Shown here: positions 1 to 7,436 of the stretch, one piece after another
How positions within the stretch are numbered: the first letter of the stretch is position 1
Layout: every line of letters begins with the position of its first letter
NCBI RefSeq assembly: GCF_000016785.1
Contig: NC_009486.1
Span: 1,612,001-1,676,000, forward strand
Source of the DNA: Thermotoga petrophila RKU-1
GTDB taxonomy: Bacteria > Thermotogota > Thermotogae > Thermotogales > Thermotogaceae
Direction of reading: 5' to 3'
Length of the DNA: 64,000 nucleotides
Translations under genes and position numbers: made by a program
Notes under the pieces: model-generated
Told to the model about the DNA's origin: nothing
Database searches by the model: none
Seen by the model: only the letters and a program-made list of their open reading frames with translations

Positions 1-788
1 ACAGAAGCAGAAGGAGTGGACGAAAGCATCTGACCCGCTGGTGTGAGTTCTGGAATCCCTATATCGAGATTCACGTTCTGGACCACCATGTTCACAAACA
101 ACACGAACAGATAAAAACTGACCACAAAAATACCGAGAGCAGCAAAGACGTAATGTGAAACCTTCAAATTCATTCGAAACTCTTTGAAGAAAACAACAAC
201 GAGTAGTACCACACCTGCCACAGCGATCCAGAAAATGACCTCCCAGAGAAGCTTCATAGCAGGGCTACTGTTCTGTGTGAACTTTTCTATCACGATCACA
301 ACGTTTCTCACCATCTGTTGAACTGATTCAACACCCTCAGGCTGGTGCGTTTCTGAAAAAAGAGACGGAAGCTTGAGTTTTGGAACAAAAATCAGAAGTG
401 GAACCACAGAAGCGTAGAGGAACTTCTTCTCATAAAGGAAAAAGAGGGCCATAGCTCCTGAGACAAAAAGGAGTGAAAATGGATTCCTTTCGAAGATCAA
501 CGAAAGCGCGAAAAAGAAGACCAGCGAATACACTTTTGACCTTTCATTTTCGAAGTCTGAAAGTACAAGGAAAAATGTGACCACCAGAGATAAGAGAATC
601 AGGTCTTTTTCTTTCGAAAGTATCCAGAGAAGGAGACCTGAGATCGGAAGAACGATCAGGTAGGCTCTGGAGAATTTCTTCAAAACCACCGCTACCGCTG
701 AACTTGAAAGGAGCAACAGAGAGTAGAGGTTGATATCTTTCATCAAAACCAGAAGCAAAGCACTACCGAACAACACGTCAAGGAACAC
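1..788 (-). CDS. Multi-spanning membrane protein of a MoxR/DUF58 cluster (3' end outside window)
   Basis: An open frame runs from a GTG at 788 leftwards off the window edge (262 codons visible, no stop). The start is set by an AGGAGGT eight bases upstream, inside the end of the DUF58 gene; the two genes overlap by 11 nt. The visible part is mostly hydrophobic, with about seven predicted membrane segments and a charged soluble loop near residues 125-160. In MoxR-DUF58 clusters the third gene is often a membrane protein carrying an extracytoplasmic transglutaminase-like domain; no such domain is visible here, so I only infer a membrane partner of the ATPase/DUF58 pair. Confidence 0.75.
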   Translation of the reverse strand, partial: MFLDVLFGSALLLVLMKDINLYSLLLLSSSAVAVVLKKFSRAYLIVLPISGLLLWILSKEKDLILLSLVVTFFLVLSDFENERSKVYSLVFFFALSLIFERNPFSLLFVSGAMALFFLYEKKFLYASVVPLLIFVPKLKLPSLFSETHQPEGVESVQQMVRNVVIVIEKFTQNSSPAMKLLWEVIFWIAVAGVVLLVVVFFKEFRMNLKVSHYVFAALGIFVVSFYLFVLFVNMVVQNVNLDIGIPELTPAGQMLSSTPSAS

Positions 789-2016
789 TTTCTATAACCT
801 CCTGAACGGTCATGTTCTCCTGCACTCCCCTCACGATCACGTGGTTCTCTTCGAGTAGCTTCACCTTTTCCAGAAGATCGAGGAGATCTTTCCTCATGAG
901 TAGATAGCTCCTGAAAGGCTTCGTGTTTGGATCGCGTAAACCGTAAGGTATGACAAATACTATCAATTTTGAAACCTGAGACCTTATTCTGAGAAGCAGA
1001 GGAAGTTCCTGCTCCGTCAGGTGTACACAGAAAAGGAGTACAGTATCCGAAGGATCGAATGCAACGGTCTCCAGGACACTCTTCGTATCGGAACGAGGAT
1101 TGTCTGTTCCTCTCACGGTAGCGAGCAGTTCAAAATCCACCACCCAGTCTCGATCGCGATTTTTCCAGATTTCTTCACCTATGACCGTCAATTCCACCGG
1201 TGTGTGACGTTCTTTCAGGTCTTTCACCATGCTCGCCACGAACCGCACCACTTCCTCCTCGTAGTACCTCCTCAGCTCTTTCCAGACTTCTCCCAACTGG
1301 ACATCTTTTGGAAGGTTCAGATCGAGGAGGATTTTCACCCTTCCCAGTGCGGTGTGGTCGTGCTCTTTCACGAGCAATTTTCCATATCTTGCGGAGGCTT
1401 TCCAGTGTATTTTGTTCATCGGCTCTCCGTTGTAATCTCTGAGGCCTTTCAGCATCGTGTTGTCCTCGAGAAGCCTCTGAGGGCTTTTTCTACCCGGCAG
1501 GAGCTCTTTCAGGGCCTCTTTGTAGAATTCGATCGGCACATACTCAGGGAAAACGATCACCTCGTCCTCTACGTTGAACTCCTTCTCCACAGAAAAAGTT
1601 GCGAATGTGTCCTCGATCGTTATGGAAAACCCTTTTAGAATCTTCTTTCCACGTGTTCCAAACGAGAAAACGAACACCAGTTTTTTTGAAGAAGACGGTG
1701 TCAGAGAAATTTCTTCGGTGTCTTTCTTGAAAAACCTGACGGGGGAAAGACTCGGGTTGAGCTTCATCGAAAGCCTCAAGGGACCGGAATAACTGATCTC
1801 GTAGATCATCTCTGCCTTTTCGTCCACGAAAAGTCTGGTTTTCGTGATTTGCCTTTCTATCTTTATCTTTGGAATGGTTTTCAGAGTCAGAAAGAGATCC
1901 AGCCACCTTGTCACGACAAAGAAAACCATCAGAAGAAAAATGTTGTTCTGTGTGAAGATCCATACTGCAACGGAAAAGATTGTGAGAATCACAAGTGGTT
2001 TCTTTCTTACCCTCAT
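778..2016 (-). CDS. DUF58 family protein, membrane-anchored
   Basis: 412 residues. Two hydrophobic segments near residues 7-42 would anchor the protein; the rest is soluble. The family hallmark lies around residues 190-215: GLRDYNGEP followed by IHWKASARYGKLLVKE, matching the DUF58 signature (GLR.Y..GD....IDWKASAR..ELLV). The C-terminal part resembles the von Willebrand A-like fold that usually follows. DUF58 proteins accompany MoxR AAA+ ATPases and are thought to act with them in assembling or maturing extracytoplasmic complexes; the exact substrate is unknown. Its start overlaps the moxR stop by 4 nt and its stop overlaps the next membrane gene, so all three are probably co-translated. Confidence 0.85.
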   Translation of the reverse strand: MRVRKKPLVILTIFSVAVWIFTQNNIFLLMVFFVVTRWLDLFLTLKTIPKIKIERQITKTRLFVDEKAEMIYEISYSGPLRLSMKLNPSLSPVRFFKKDTEEISLTPSSSKKLVFVFSFGTRGKKILKGFSITIEDTFATFSVEKEFNVEDEVIVFPEYVPIEFYKEALKELLPGRKSPQRLLEDNTMLKGLRDYNGEPMNKIHWKASARYGKLLVKEHDHTALGRVKILLDLNLPKDVQLGEVWKELRRYYEEEVVRFVASMVKDLKERHTPVELTVIGEEIWKNRDRDWVVDFELLATVRGTDNPRSDTKSVLETVAFDPSDTVLLFCVHLTEQELPLLLRIRSQVSKLIVFVIPYGLRDPNTKPFRSYLLMRKDLLDLLEKVKLLEENHVIVRGVQENMTVQEVIESVP

Positions 2017-2963
2017 TTGACCACCTTCACACGGTCGAGAATTTCTCTCACTATATCCTCCTTTTTCTCCCTTTTGAGTCTAGACTCCGCGGATTGTATC
2101 ACTCTGTGGGGTATTACATATTTAGCTGCCCTTTTCACATCATCCGGCAGGACGAAATCCCTCCCATCCATGAAAGCAAGGGCCATGGAAAAATGCATGA
2201 GGGCTATGCTTCCACGTGGGCTCATGCCCAGAAGAAGCGACGGATGATTTCTTGTGGCACTGGCTATATCGACGATGTATCTCTTCACTTCGTCACTCAC
2301 AAAAACGTCTCTCACCTTTCTCTGAAGATCTGAAAGCTCATCGGGATTCATGATCGGCTTCAGCTGGCTTATGGGATGTTCTTTTTCCTGGGATGTGAGC
2401 ATCTGAATCTCTGATTCTTCATCGGGATACCCCATCTTCACACAGATCATGAAACGGTCGAGCTGAGCTTCCGGGAGAGGAAAAGTACCTTCGTATTCAA
2501 TCGGATTTTGCGTGGCGATCACGAAGAATCTTTCAGAAAGTTTGTGTGTGATTCCATCCACGGTCACTTGACCTTCTGCCATTGCCTCAAGGAGAGCAGA
2601 TTGTGTTCTCGGTGTTGCCCTGTTTATTTCGTCCGCGAGGAGAACGTCGGTGAACACGGGACCTTTTTTAAAGACAAAGTCTTCCTTCTTTCTATCGTAT
2701 ATGTACAGGCCGGTGAGATCCGTCGGAAGGAGGTCTGGTGTGAACTGAACTCGTCTGAAATCCACTCCAAGAGAAATAGCAAGGGCTCTTGCAAGCATCG
2801 TTTTTCCAACCCCCGGCACATCCTCCATGAGAACATGCCCTTTTGCGAGAAGCGCTGCGACAACAGCTTCAATGATTTCTCTCTTTCCCTTTATCACATT
2901 TTCGATGTTGTTTATCACCCGTTCTATCAATTCAGGATCCCTCCAGATGTATGGTGTTTGCAT
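2013..2963 (-). CDS. MoxR-family AAA+ ATPase
   Basis: 316 residues, full length for the family. Walker A DVPGVGKT is at residues 48-55, Walker B VLLADE at 107-112, and the MoxR-typical sensor-1/loop region with ATQNPIEYEGTFPLPEAQLDRF-like order at about 150-171. A C-terminal AAA-lid domain follows. MoxR ATPases act as chaperone-like remodelers for partner proteins with VWA/DUF58 domains, which fits the immediately downstream DUF58 gene. The ATG at 2963 sits only seven bases after a TATACT box, so the mRNA may be leaderless (see promoter entry); no Shine-Dalgarno sequence precedes it. Confidence 0.92.
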   Translation of the reverse strand: MQTPYIWRDPELIERVINNIENVIKGKREIIEAVVAALLAKGHVLMEDVPGVGKTMLARALAISLGVDFRRVQFTPDLLPTDLTGLYIYDRKKEDFVFKKGPVFTDVLLADEINRATPRTQSALLEAMAEGQVTVDGITHKLSERFFVIATQNPIEYEGTFPLPEAQLDRFMICVKMGYPDEESEIQMLTSQEKEHPISQLKPIMNPDELSDLQRKVRDVFVSDEVKRYIVDIASATRNHPSLLLGMSPRGSIALMHFSMALAFMDGRDFVLPDDVKRAAKYVIPHRVIQSAESRLKREKKEDIVREILDRVKVVK

Positions 2964-2970
2964 ATTTCAA

Positions 2971-2997
2971 AGTATACCAATTGAATTTTAATGCCAA
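2971..2997 (-). promoter_or_regulatory. Promoter of the moxR operon, probably giving a leaderless mRNA
   Basis: Reading the minus strand: TTGGCA (2997-2992), 15 nt, then TATACT (2976-2971) with an extended-10 TGG directly before it. The start ATG of moxR begins at 2963, eight bases after the end of the -10 box, so the expected transcription start (about 2964) is essentially at the start codon. Confidence 0.6.
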
Positions 2998-3017
2998 AAA
3001 ATTGTCGGTACTGGTGT

Positions 3018-3050
3018 ATAATTCTTCAAAAGAAAAGATACTTCAGGAGG
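3018..3050 (+). promoter_or_regulatory. -10 box and ribosome site of the aminotransferase gene
   Basis: A perfect TATAAT lies at 3018-3023 and an AGGAGG at 3045-3050, seven bases before the GTG start at 3058. No good -35 hexamer is visible at 16-18 nt. It is divergent from the moxR promoter in a 94-nt gap. Confidence 0.5.
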
Positions 3051-3057
3051 TGTTGTT

Positions 3058-4293
3058 GTGAATTTAGAAGGCAAGATCTCAAAAATAGGTCGAAACATGA
3101 AATCCTCCATCATCAGAGAAATTCTCAAATTTGCCGCGGACAAAGATGCCATTTCTTTCGGAGGGGGTGTGCCTGATCCCGAAACGTTTCCGAGGAAAGA
3201 ACTCGCAGAGATTGCAAAGGAGATCATAGAGAAAGAGTACCATTATACCCTTCAGTACTCCACAACGGAAGGAGATCCCGCTCTCAAACAGCAAATCTTG
3301 AAGCTTCTGGAGAGGGTGTACAGTATCACAGGACTCGATGAAGACAATCTGGTATTCACCGTTGGATCGCAGCAGGCACTGGATCTCATCGGAAAGCTCT
3401 TCCTCGACGATGAGAGTTACTGCGTTCTCGATGATCCCGCGTACCTTGGAGCCATAAACGCGTTCAGACAGTACCTTGCGAACTTCGTAGTGGTTCCGCT
3501 CGAGGACGACGGAATGGATCTGAACATTCTGGAGAGGAAGCTCTCTGAATTCGACAGAAACGGAAAGATAAAACAGGTGAAGTTCATCTACGTTGTTTCC
3601 AATTTCCACAACCCGGCTGGAGTCACCACTTCCTTGGAGAAGAGAAAAGCGCTTGTCGAGATTGCAGAGAAATACGACCTCTTCATAGTGGAAGACGATC
3701 CTTACGGTGCTTTGAGATACGAAGGGAAAACGGTGGATCCCATATTCAAGATAGGTGGGCCTGAAAGGGTGGTTCTTCTCAACACGTTCAGCAAAGTTCT
3801 CGCGCCGGGTCTCAGAATAGGGATGGTGGCGGGAAGCAAAGAGTTCATCAGAAAGATCGTTCAGGCAAAGCAGTCTGCGGATCTGTGCAGTCCCGCTATC
3901 ACTCATCGTCTTGCTGCACGTTACTTGGAAAGGTACGATCTTCTCGAGCAGTTGAAACCCACCATCGAACTTTACAGGAGAAAGAGAACGGTGATGCTCA
4001 ACGCCCTCGAAGAGTACTTCTCCGATATACCGGGTACGAAATGGGTGAAATCGGAAGGTGGTCTTTTCATCTGGCTTACCCTTCCTGAGGGTTTCGACAC
4101 CTGGGAGATGTTCGAGTACGCGAAGAGAAAGAAGGTGTTCTACGTTCCTGGAAGGGTTTTCAAAGTGTACGATGAACCGAGTCCTTCTATGAGGCTTTCC
4201 TTCTGTCTGCCACCGGATGAAAAGATCGTTGAAGGAATCAAGAGACTCAGGGAGGTTGTTCTCGAGTACGGCAGAGAAAAAAGTCTTCTGTGA
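3058..4293 (+). CDS. PLP-dependent aminotransferase, class I/II (LysN / 2-aminoadipate type)
   Basis: 411 residues from a GTG with a strong AGGAGG. Fold-type I aminotransferase: an N-terminal segment with ISFGGGVPDPE, a mid-region VEDDPYG that contacts the cofactor ring, and the PLP lysine in NTFSKVLAPGLRIG around residue 245-258. The AGGAGGVPDP-type N-terminus and absence of a fused GntR domain place it with the LysN/ARO8-like branch, whose members transaminate 2-aminoadipate, branched-chain or aromatic amino acids; the exact substrate cannot be told. It overlaps or abuts the phosphotransbutyrylase-like gene, suggesting a shared role in amino-acid catabolism or 2-oxoacid metabolism. Confidence 0.9.
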   Translation: MNLEGKISKIGRNMKSSIIREILKFAADKDAISFGGGVPDPETFPRKELAEIAKEIIEKEYHYTLQYSTTEGDPALKQQILKLLERVYSITGLDEDNLVFTVGSQQALDLIGKLFLDDESYCVLDDPAYLGAINAFRQYLANFVVVPLEDDGMDLNILERKLSEFDRNGKIKQVKFIYVVSNFHNPAGVTTSLEKRKALVEIAEKYDLFIVEDDPYGALRYEGKTVDPIFKIGGPERVVLLNTFSKVLAPGLRIGMVAGSKEFIRKIVQAKQSADLCSPAITHRLAARYLERYDLLEQLKPTIELYRRKRTVMLNALEEYFSDIPGTKWVKSEGGLFIWLTLPEGFDTWEMFEYAKRKKVFYVPGRVFKVYDEPSPSMRLSFCLPPDEKIVEGIKRLREVVLEYGREKSLL

Positions 4294-4304
4294 GGAGTGA
4301 GAGA

Positions 4305-5189
4305 ATGTTTCTGGAAAAACTGGTTGAGATGGTTCGTGGAAGGGGAAAAAAGCTCGCAGTTGTGGCTGCAAACGATGATCACGTGATAGAAGCCGTTTAC
4401 AGGGCCTGGAAGGAAAGGGTGTGCGAGCCTGTTTTGTTCGGCCCAGAGGAAGAGATCACCAGAATCATCGAGGAACTCGTTCCTGAATGGGAGAGCCCCC
4501 AAATCATAGATTGCCCACCAGAAGAGGCAGGAAGACTCGCTGTGGAGGCCGTCTCAAAGGGAGAATGTGATTTTCTCATGAAAGGAAAGATAAAGACAGG
4601 AGATTTGATGAAAATCTATCTGGATGAAAAATACGGTCTTCGAACGGGAAAGACGATGGCGATGGTGAGTGTGATGGAAATACCCGATTTCCCGAGACCA
4701 CTCATCATTTCCGACCCTGGTATGCTGATAAGTCCCTCTCTGGAACAGAAAGTTGACATGATAGAACACTGTGTTCGAGTGGCAAATGCTTTGGGAGTAG
4801 AGAGACCAAAAGTCGGAGTAGTGGGAGCCATAGAGGTTGTGAATCCAAAGATGCCCATCACGATAGAAGCGGCCATTCTTTCAAAGATGAACCAGAGAGG
4901 ACAAATAAAGGGTTGTATCGTCGATGGACCGTTCGCACTGGACAACGTCGTCTCAGAAGAAGCAGCGAGAAAGAAAGGGATAGAAAGCCCCGTGGCGGGA
5001 AAGGCTGACATCCTGATATTACCAGACATAGAAGCAGCGAACATTCTGTACAAAGCCCTGGTTTTTCTTGCTAAAGCGAAATCAGCTTCTACCATTCTTG
5101 GTGGGAAAGTCCCTGTAGTTCTCACATCACGTGCAGACTCGAAGGAAACGAAGTTTTACTCGATAGTCCTCTCGGCGATATTTGCTTAG
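4305..5189 (+). CDS. Phosphate butyryl/acetyltransferase family protein
   Basis: 294 residues from ATG 4305, chosen because AGGAG lies seven bases upstream (4293-4297); an in-frame GTG at 4290 inside the previous gene is less likely. The sequence resembles Ptb/Pta: an N-terminal region GKKLAVVAANDDHVIEAV, then KGECDFLMKGKIKTGDLM, followed by the conserved C-terminal stretch with GCIVDGPFALDNVVS and ADILILPDIEAANILYKAL. These enzymes exchange phosphate for CoA on short or branched acyl groups, feeding acyl-phosphate to a butyrate-type kinase. No kinase gene is adjacent. The stop TAG overlaps the TAA of the convergent gene in the four bases TTAG. Confidence 0.87.
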   Translation: MFLEKLVEMVRGRGKKLAVVAANDDHVIEAVYRAWKERVCEPVLFGPEEEITRIIEELVPEWESPQIIDCPPEEAGRLAVEAVSKGECDFLMKGKIKTGDLMKIYLDEKYGLRTGKTMAMVSVMEIPDFPRPLIISDPGMLISPSLEQKVDMIEHCVRVANALGVERPKVGVVGAIEVVNPKMPITIEAAILSKMNQRGQIKGCIVDGPFALDNVVSEEAARKKGIESPVAGKADILILPDIEAANILYKALVFLAKAKSASTILGGKVPVVLTSRADSKETKFYSIVLSAIFA

Positions 5190-5839
5190 AAAACGCACCT
5201 TTTCAGAACATCGAGGAGGATCAGATTCGAGAGAAAACCGTATCTTTCGTAGTTTTTTCTGAACTCTTCTTCTGTTTCCCTGCCGCATACGTCAACAATT
5301 GTCTTTATGGCGAGAAATTTCTTCTCGTTCTCATGACACACCTTTGCCACGGCAGCGGAGTCCATATCGACGCAGAGAGCTCCCGTTCTTCTTTTTATCT
5401 CTTCGGCTTTCTCCTTTGTTGTCACAAAGGCGTCCCCACTCGCTATCAGCCCCGTTTTGATCTCTCTATTCGAATAGGCAATCACCTTGTTTTCAAGATC
5501 TTCACTTCCCGAAACGATGATTCCTTCATCACCGAGAGCCGTTTCGAAATCGTACTCAACGTAGGAATCTCCTATCACGACATCTCCAACTTCAACACCT
5601 TCCAGACCGCCGGCGTTTCCCGTCAAAAAAACGGTATCAATGTTGAATCTATCCAGAAAGGCCTGAGTAACGAGTGCGGCTTCCACCTTCCCAATAAAAC
5701 CGTAGCTCACGACCACCTCGTTTCTTCCTACAACTCCCCGCTGATAGTATCTTTTCAAAAGCCGTCCTTTCTCCAGAACTTCCATCTCCATGATCATGGG
5801 TTCCACTTCTATCTTGAACACACCGAGAACCAGGATCAC
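5186..5839 (-). CDS. Nucleoside phosphorylase / MTA-SAH nucleosidase family protein
   Basis: 217 residues from a GTG at 5839, preceded by GGAGGT. The fold is PNP_UDP_1-like: an N-terminal strand ILVLGVFKIEVEPM, the glycine-rich FLTGNAGGLEGVEVGDVVIGD that binds the base/phosphate side, and a C-terminal VDMDSAAVAKVCHENEKKF with the MD(S/M)E-like loop that in MTA/SAH nucleosidases holds the ribose-binding glutamate (here MDSA, so the key Glu is shifted or absent). MTAN enzymes recycle methylthioadenosine and S-adenosylhomocysteine; given the altered loop I name only the family. It lies downstream of ferritin behind a terminator. Confidence 0.75.
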   Translation of the reverse strand: MILVLGVFKIEVEPMIMEMEVLEKGRLLKRYYQRGVVGRNEVVVSYGFIGKVEAALVTQAFLDRFNIDTVFLTGNAGGLEGVEVGDVVIGDSYVEYDFETALGDEGIIVSGSEDLENKVIAYSNREIKTGLIASGDAFVTTKEKAEEIKRRTGALCVDMDSAAVAKVCHENEKKFLAIKTIVDVCGRETEEEFRKNYERYGFLSNLILLDVLKRCVF

Positions 5840-5857
5840 ATTCCCACCTCCAGATGA

Positions 5858-5880
5858 GAAAAAAGGGGCGCGGTGCCCCT
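5858..5880 (-). terminator. Rho-independent terminator after ferritin
   Basis: On the minus strand a 6-bp stem AGGGGC/GCCCCT (5880-5875 with 5869-5864), loop ACCGC, is followed by a run of six T. It starts right at the ferritin stop codon and ends about 14 bases before the ribosome site of the nucleosidase-like gene, so it may act as a partial terminator within a two-gene unit. Confidence 0.8.
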
Positions 5881-6371
5881 CACTCTCTCTGTCCAAGGTA
5901 CCTGTCGAGCTGGAAGATCACAGACATCTGACCATTTGCCTTTTCCAAAAGGTCGAGGATTTCTCTCACCTGGTCCTCTTCTTCCACCTGTTCGTCAACG
6001 AACCACTTGAGGAAGCTCACAGTAGCATGATCCTTCTCTTCCGAAGCTAGTTCCAGAATGTTGTAAATCGACTGAGTGACGAATTCTTCGTGTTTCAACG
6101 CAGCTTCAAAGGCGTCTTTTATTCCGTTCCAATTCGAGGGTGGCTTTTCTATAGCTTCGAGTTCAACTCTCCCTCCTCTGTCGTAGATGTATTCGTAGAA
6201 CTTCATCGCGTGGGTGAGTTCTTCCTGCGCTTGCTTCTTCATCCAGTGGGCAAAACCCTTGAATCCTTCAGCATCAAAATAAGTTGCCATCGAAAGATAG
6301 AGATAGGAAGAGTAGATTTCTTTGTTCAATTGATCGTTGAGTGCTTTCCTCACTTTTTCTGAGATAACCAT
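5880..6371 (-). CDS. ftn: Ferritin (non-haem, prokaryotic type)
   Basis: 163 residues, the usual length for bacterial ferritin. Four-helix bundle with ferroxidase ligands visible: NKEIYSSYLYLSMATYFD (helix A Glu), then KKQAQEELTHAMKFYEYI (helix B EExxH), and a third helix with the EEKDHATVSFLKWFVDEQVEEE motif. Stores iron as a mineral core inside a 24-mer and limits Fe(II)-driven oxidative damage in the cytoplasm. The ATG has AGGAGGTGAG upstream. A promoter with two TTGCCACA repeats lies just before it, suggesting metal or redox control. Confidence 0.95.
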   Translation of the reverse strand: MVISEKVRKALNDQLNKEIYSSYLYLSMATYFDAEGFKGFAHWMKKQAQEELTHAMKFYEYIYDRGGRVELEAIEKPPSNWNGIKDAFEAALKHEEFVTQSIYNILELASEEKDHATVSFLKWFVDEQVEEEDQVREILDLLEKANGQMSVIFQLDRYLGQRE

Positions 6372-6392
6372 CGTCTCACCTCCTACTGTACA

Positions 6393-6421
6393 ATTCTACC
6401 ACTTGCCACACTTTTGCCACA
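6393..6421 (-). promoter_or_regulatory. Ferritin promoter with tandem TTGCCACA repeats
   Basis: On the minus strand TGGTAGAAT (extended -10, hexamer 6398-6393) precedes ferritin by about 20 bases. Two direct repeats TTGCCACA (plus strand 6403-6410 and 6414-6421) are spaced 11 bp start to start, one helix turn, and cover the spacer and the -35 position. This arrangement fits an operator for a repressor, identity unknown. Confidence 0.45.
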
Positions 6422-6469
6422 TTTTTCTGTTAAAGTTTAGGCAGAGATCTGTTGAAGGGGGCGGTTGTT

Positions 6470-7114
6470 ATGAGATTTTCTGTCATGATCTATCTTCTGG
6501 TGATTTCGTCTTTACTGTTCTCAGGAAGTTTTCACAAAGAGTTTCCCTTGCAGACTTGGAACTCACACTATCCAGAATCGGCGTGGGGAGCTGTTTACTC
6601 TAAAAACATCGTAACAAGGCTTGTTTCCGATAAAGTTGTGGCGGTGAACGTGTATAAGACAAAGGAAATATCAACAGAATCCGGTGCAGGTCCTTTTAAA
6701 GATATAGCACACACTATCGTACTCATGCTTTTCTCCACCATCATATCTCTGATGCTTTCCTATGTTTTGAAAGAAGCAGTTTTCATCGAGAATAGAGTTA
6801 TAGAAAATATCGATAACGTTTATTCTAAAATAATCTACATTTCTGGTGCCAACCTGTGGAGAAAATTCCTGACTGACAACGCGGCGCAGTGGGATGAGGT
6901 ACACACCGAACCATCCACTTTCACCCAGATAAGCTTCGAATTTGATCTTTCAAGCAATTTCCTTTCTGAGAGATTCGATCACTATACCCTCGTTTCAACC
7001 TCTACTCTTTACGTATACGAAGAAGAAATTGTGAACGCGTTCTTCGAGATCGTAAAAAACGGCAAAAAGCTTCCGCATGGTGCTTCGTTCAGTTTCGGAT
7101 GGCCCTATGAGTGA
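6470..7114 (+). CDS. Unrecognised exported / membrane protein at the head of a pilin-like gene cluster
   Basis: 214 residues from ATG 6470, preceded by GAAGGGGG. I do not recognise a family. An N-terminal hydrophobic segment (residues 4-19) looks like a signal peptide; a second membrane segment is near residues 75-95 (TIVLMLFSTIISLMLSYVL). The following ~110 residues are soluble and likely extracytoplasmic. It lies 12 nt upstream of a pilin-like gene and in the same direction as three such genes, so it may be a component of a type IV pilus-like or pseudopilus assembly; this is context only. Confidence 0.7.
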   Translation: MRFSVMIYLLVISSLLFSGSFHKEFPLQTWNSHYPESAWGAVYSKNIVTRLVSDKVVAVNVYKTKEISTESGAGPFKDIAHTIVLMLFSTIISLMLSYVLKEAVFIENRVIENIDNVYSKIIYISGANLWRKFLTDNAAQWDEVHTEPSTFTQISFEFDLSSNFLSERFDHYTLVSTSTLYVYEEEIVNAFFEIVKNGKKLPHGASFSFGWPYE

Positions 7115-7126
7115 GGAGGGATTAGT

Positions 7127-7426
7127 TTGAGCTTGATAGAAAACGTGGTGGCCCTTATTCTGGTAGGAGTTGTTTTTGCGTTTTTTGTTCTTTTTCTCAA
7201 CCAGGTTATTGAGAAATCCATGAGGTATTATGTGGACATAACGAAAATTTTCCAGATCCAAAAAAATCTGGATGAGATATTTGTAGCAGAGGAACTGTAC
7301 GACGGCTTTGAAGAAGTCAATTCTGCTCTCGTTTTGAGAAAGAACGGTGATTCGGAAACCCTGAGTATAACTCTTTACAGATCGAGTGAGAAAAATCCGG
7401 TCTTTGTTTTCACGTATGCGAAATGA
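7127..7426 (+). CDS. Small pilin-like membrane protein
   Basis: 99 residues from a TTG start with GAGGAGGG six bases upstream. The first residues read MSLIENVVALILVGVVFAFFVLF, resembling the mature start of type IV pilins (SLIEV.VAL.I) with a glutamate at position 5, followed by one long hydrophobic helix and an amphipathic, mostly polar C-terminal part. There is no room for a leader peptide: an in-frame stop lies 15 bases upstream. It is either a leaderless pilin-like protein or a single-span membrane protein that mimics one. Flanked by other pilin-like genes. Confidence 0.65.
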   Translation: MSLIENVVALILVGVVFAFFVLFLNQVIEKSMRYYVDITKIFQIQKNLDEIFVAEELYDGFEEVNSALVLRKNGDSETLSITLYRSSEKNPVFVFTYAK

Positions 7427-7436
7427 GGTGGTCAGT

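Noticed and set aside
3079-4371. Long open frame (430 codons) on the minus strand opposite the aminotransferase gene.
   Set aside because: It is the mirror of a highly coding plus strand; product is low in recognisable motifs and the plus frame has a full aminotransferase with PLP lysine.
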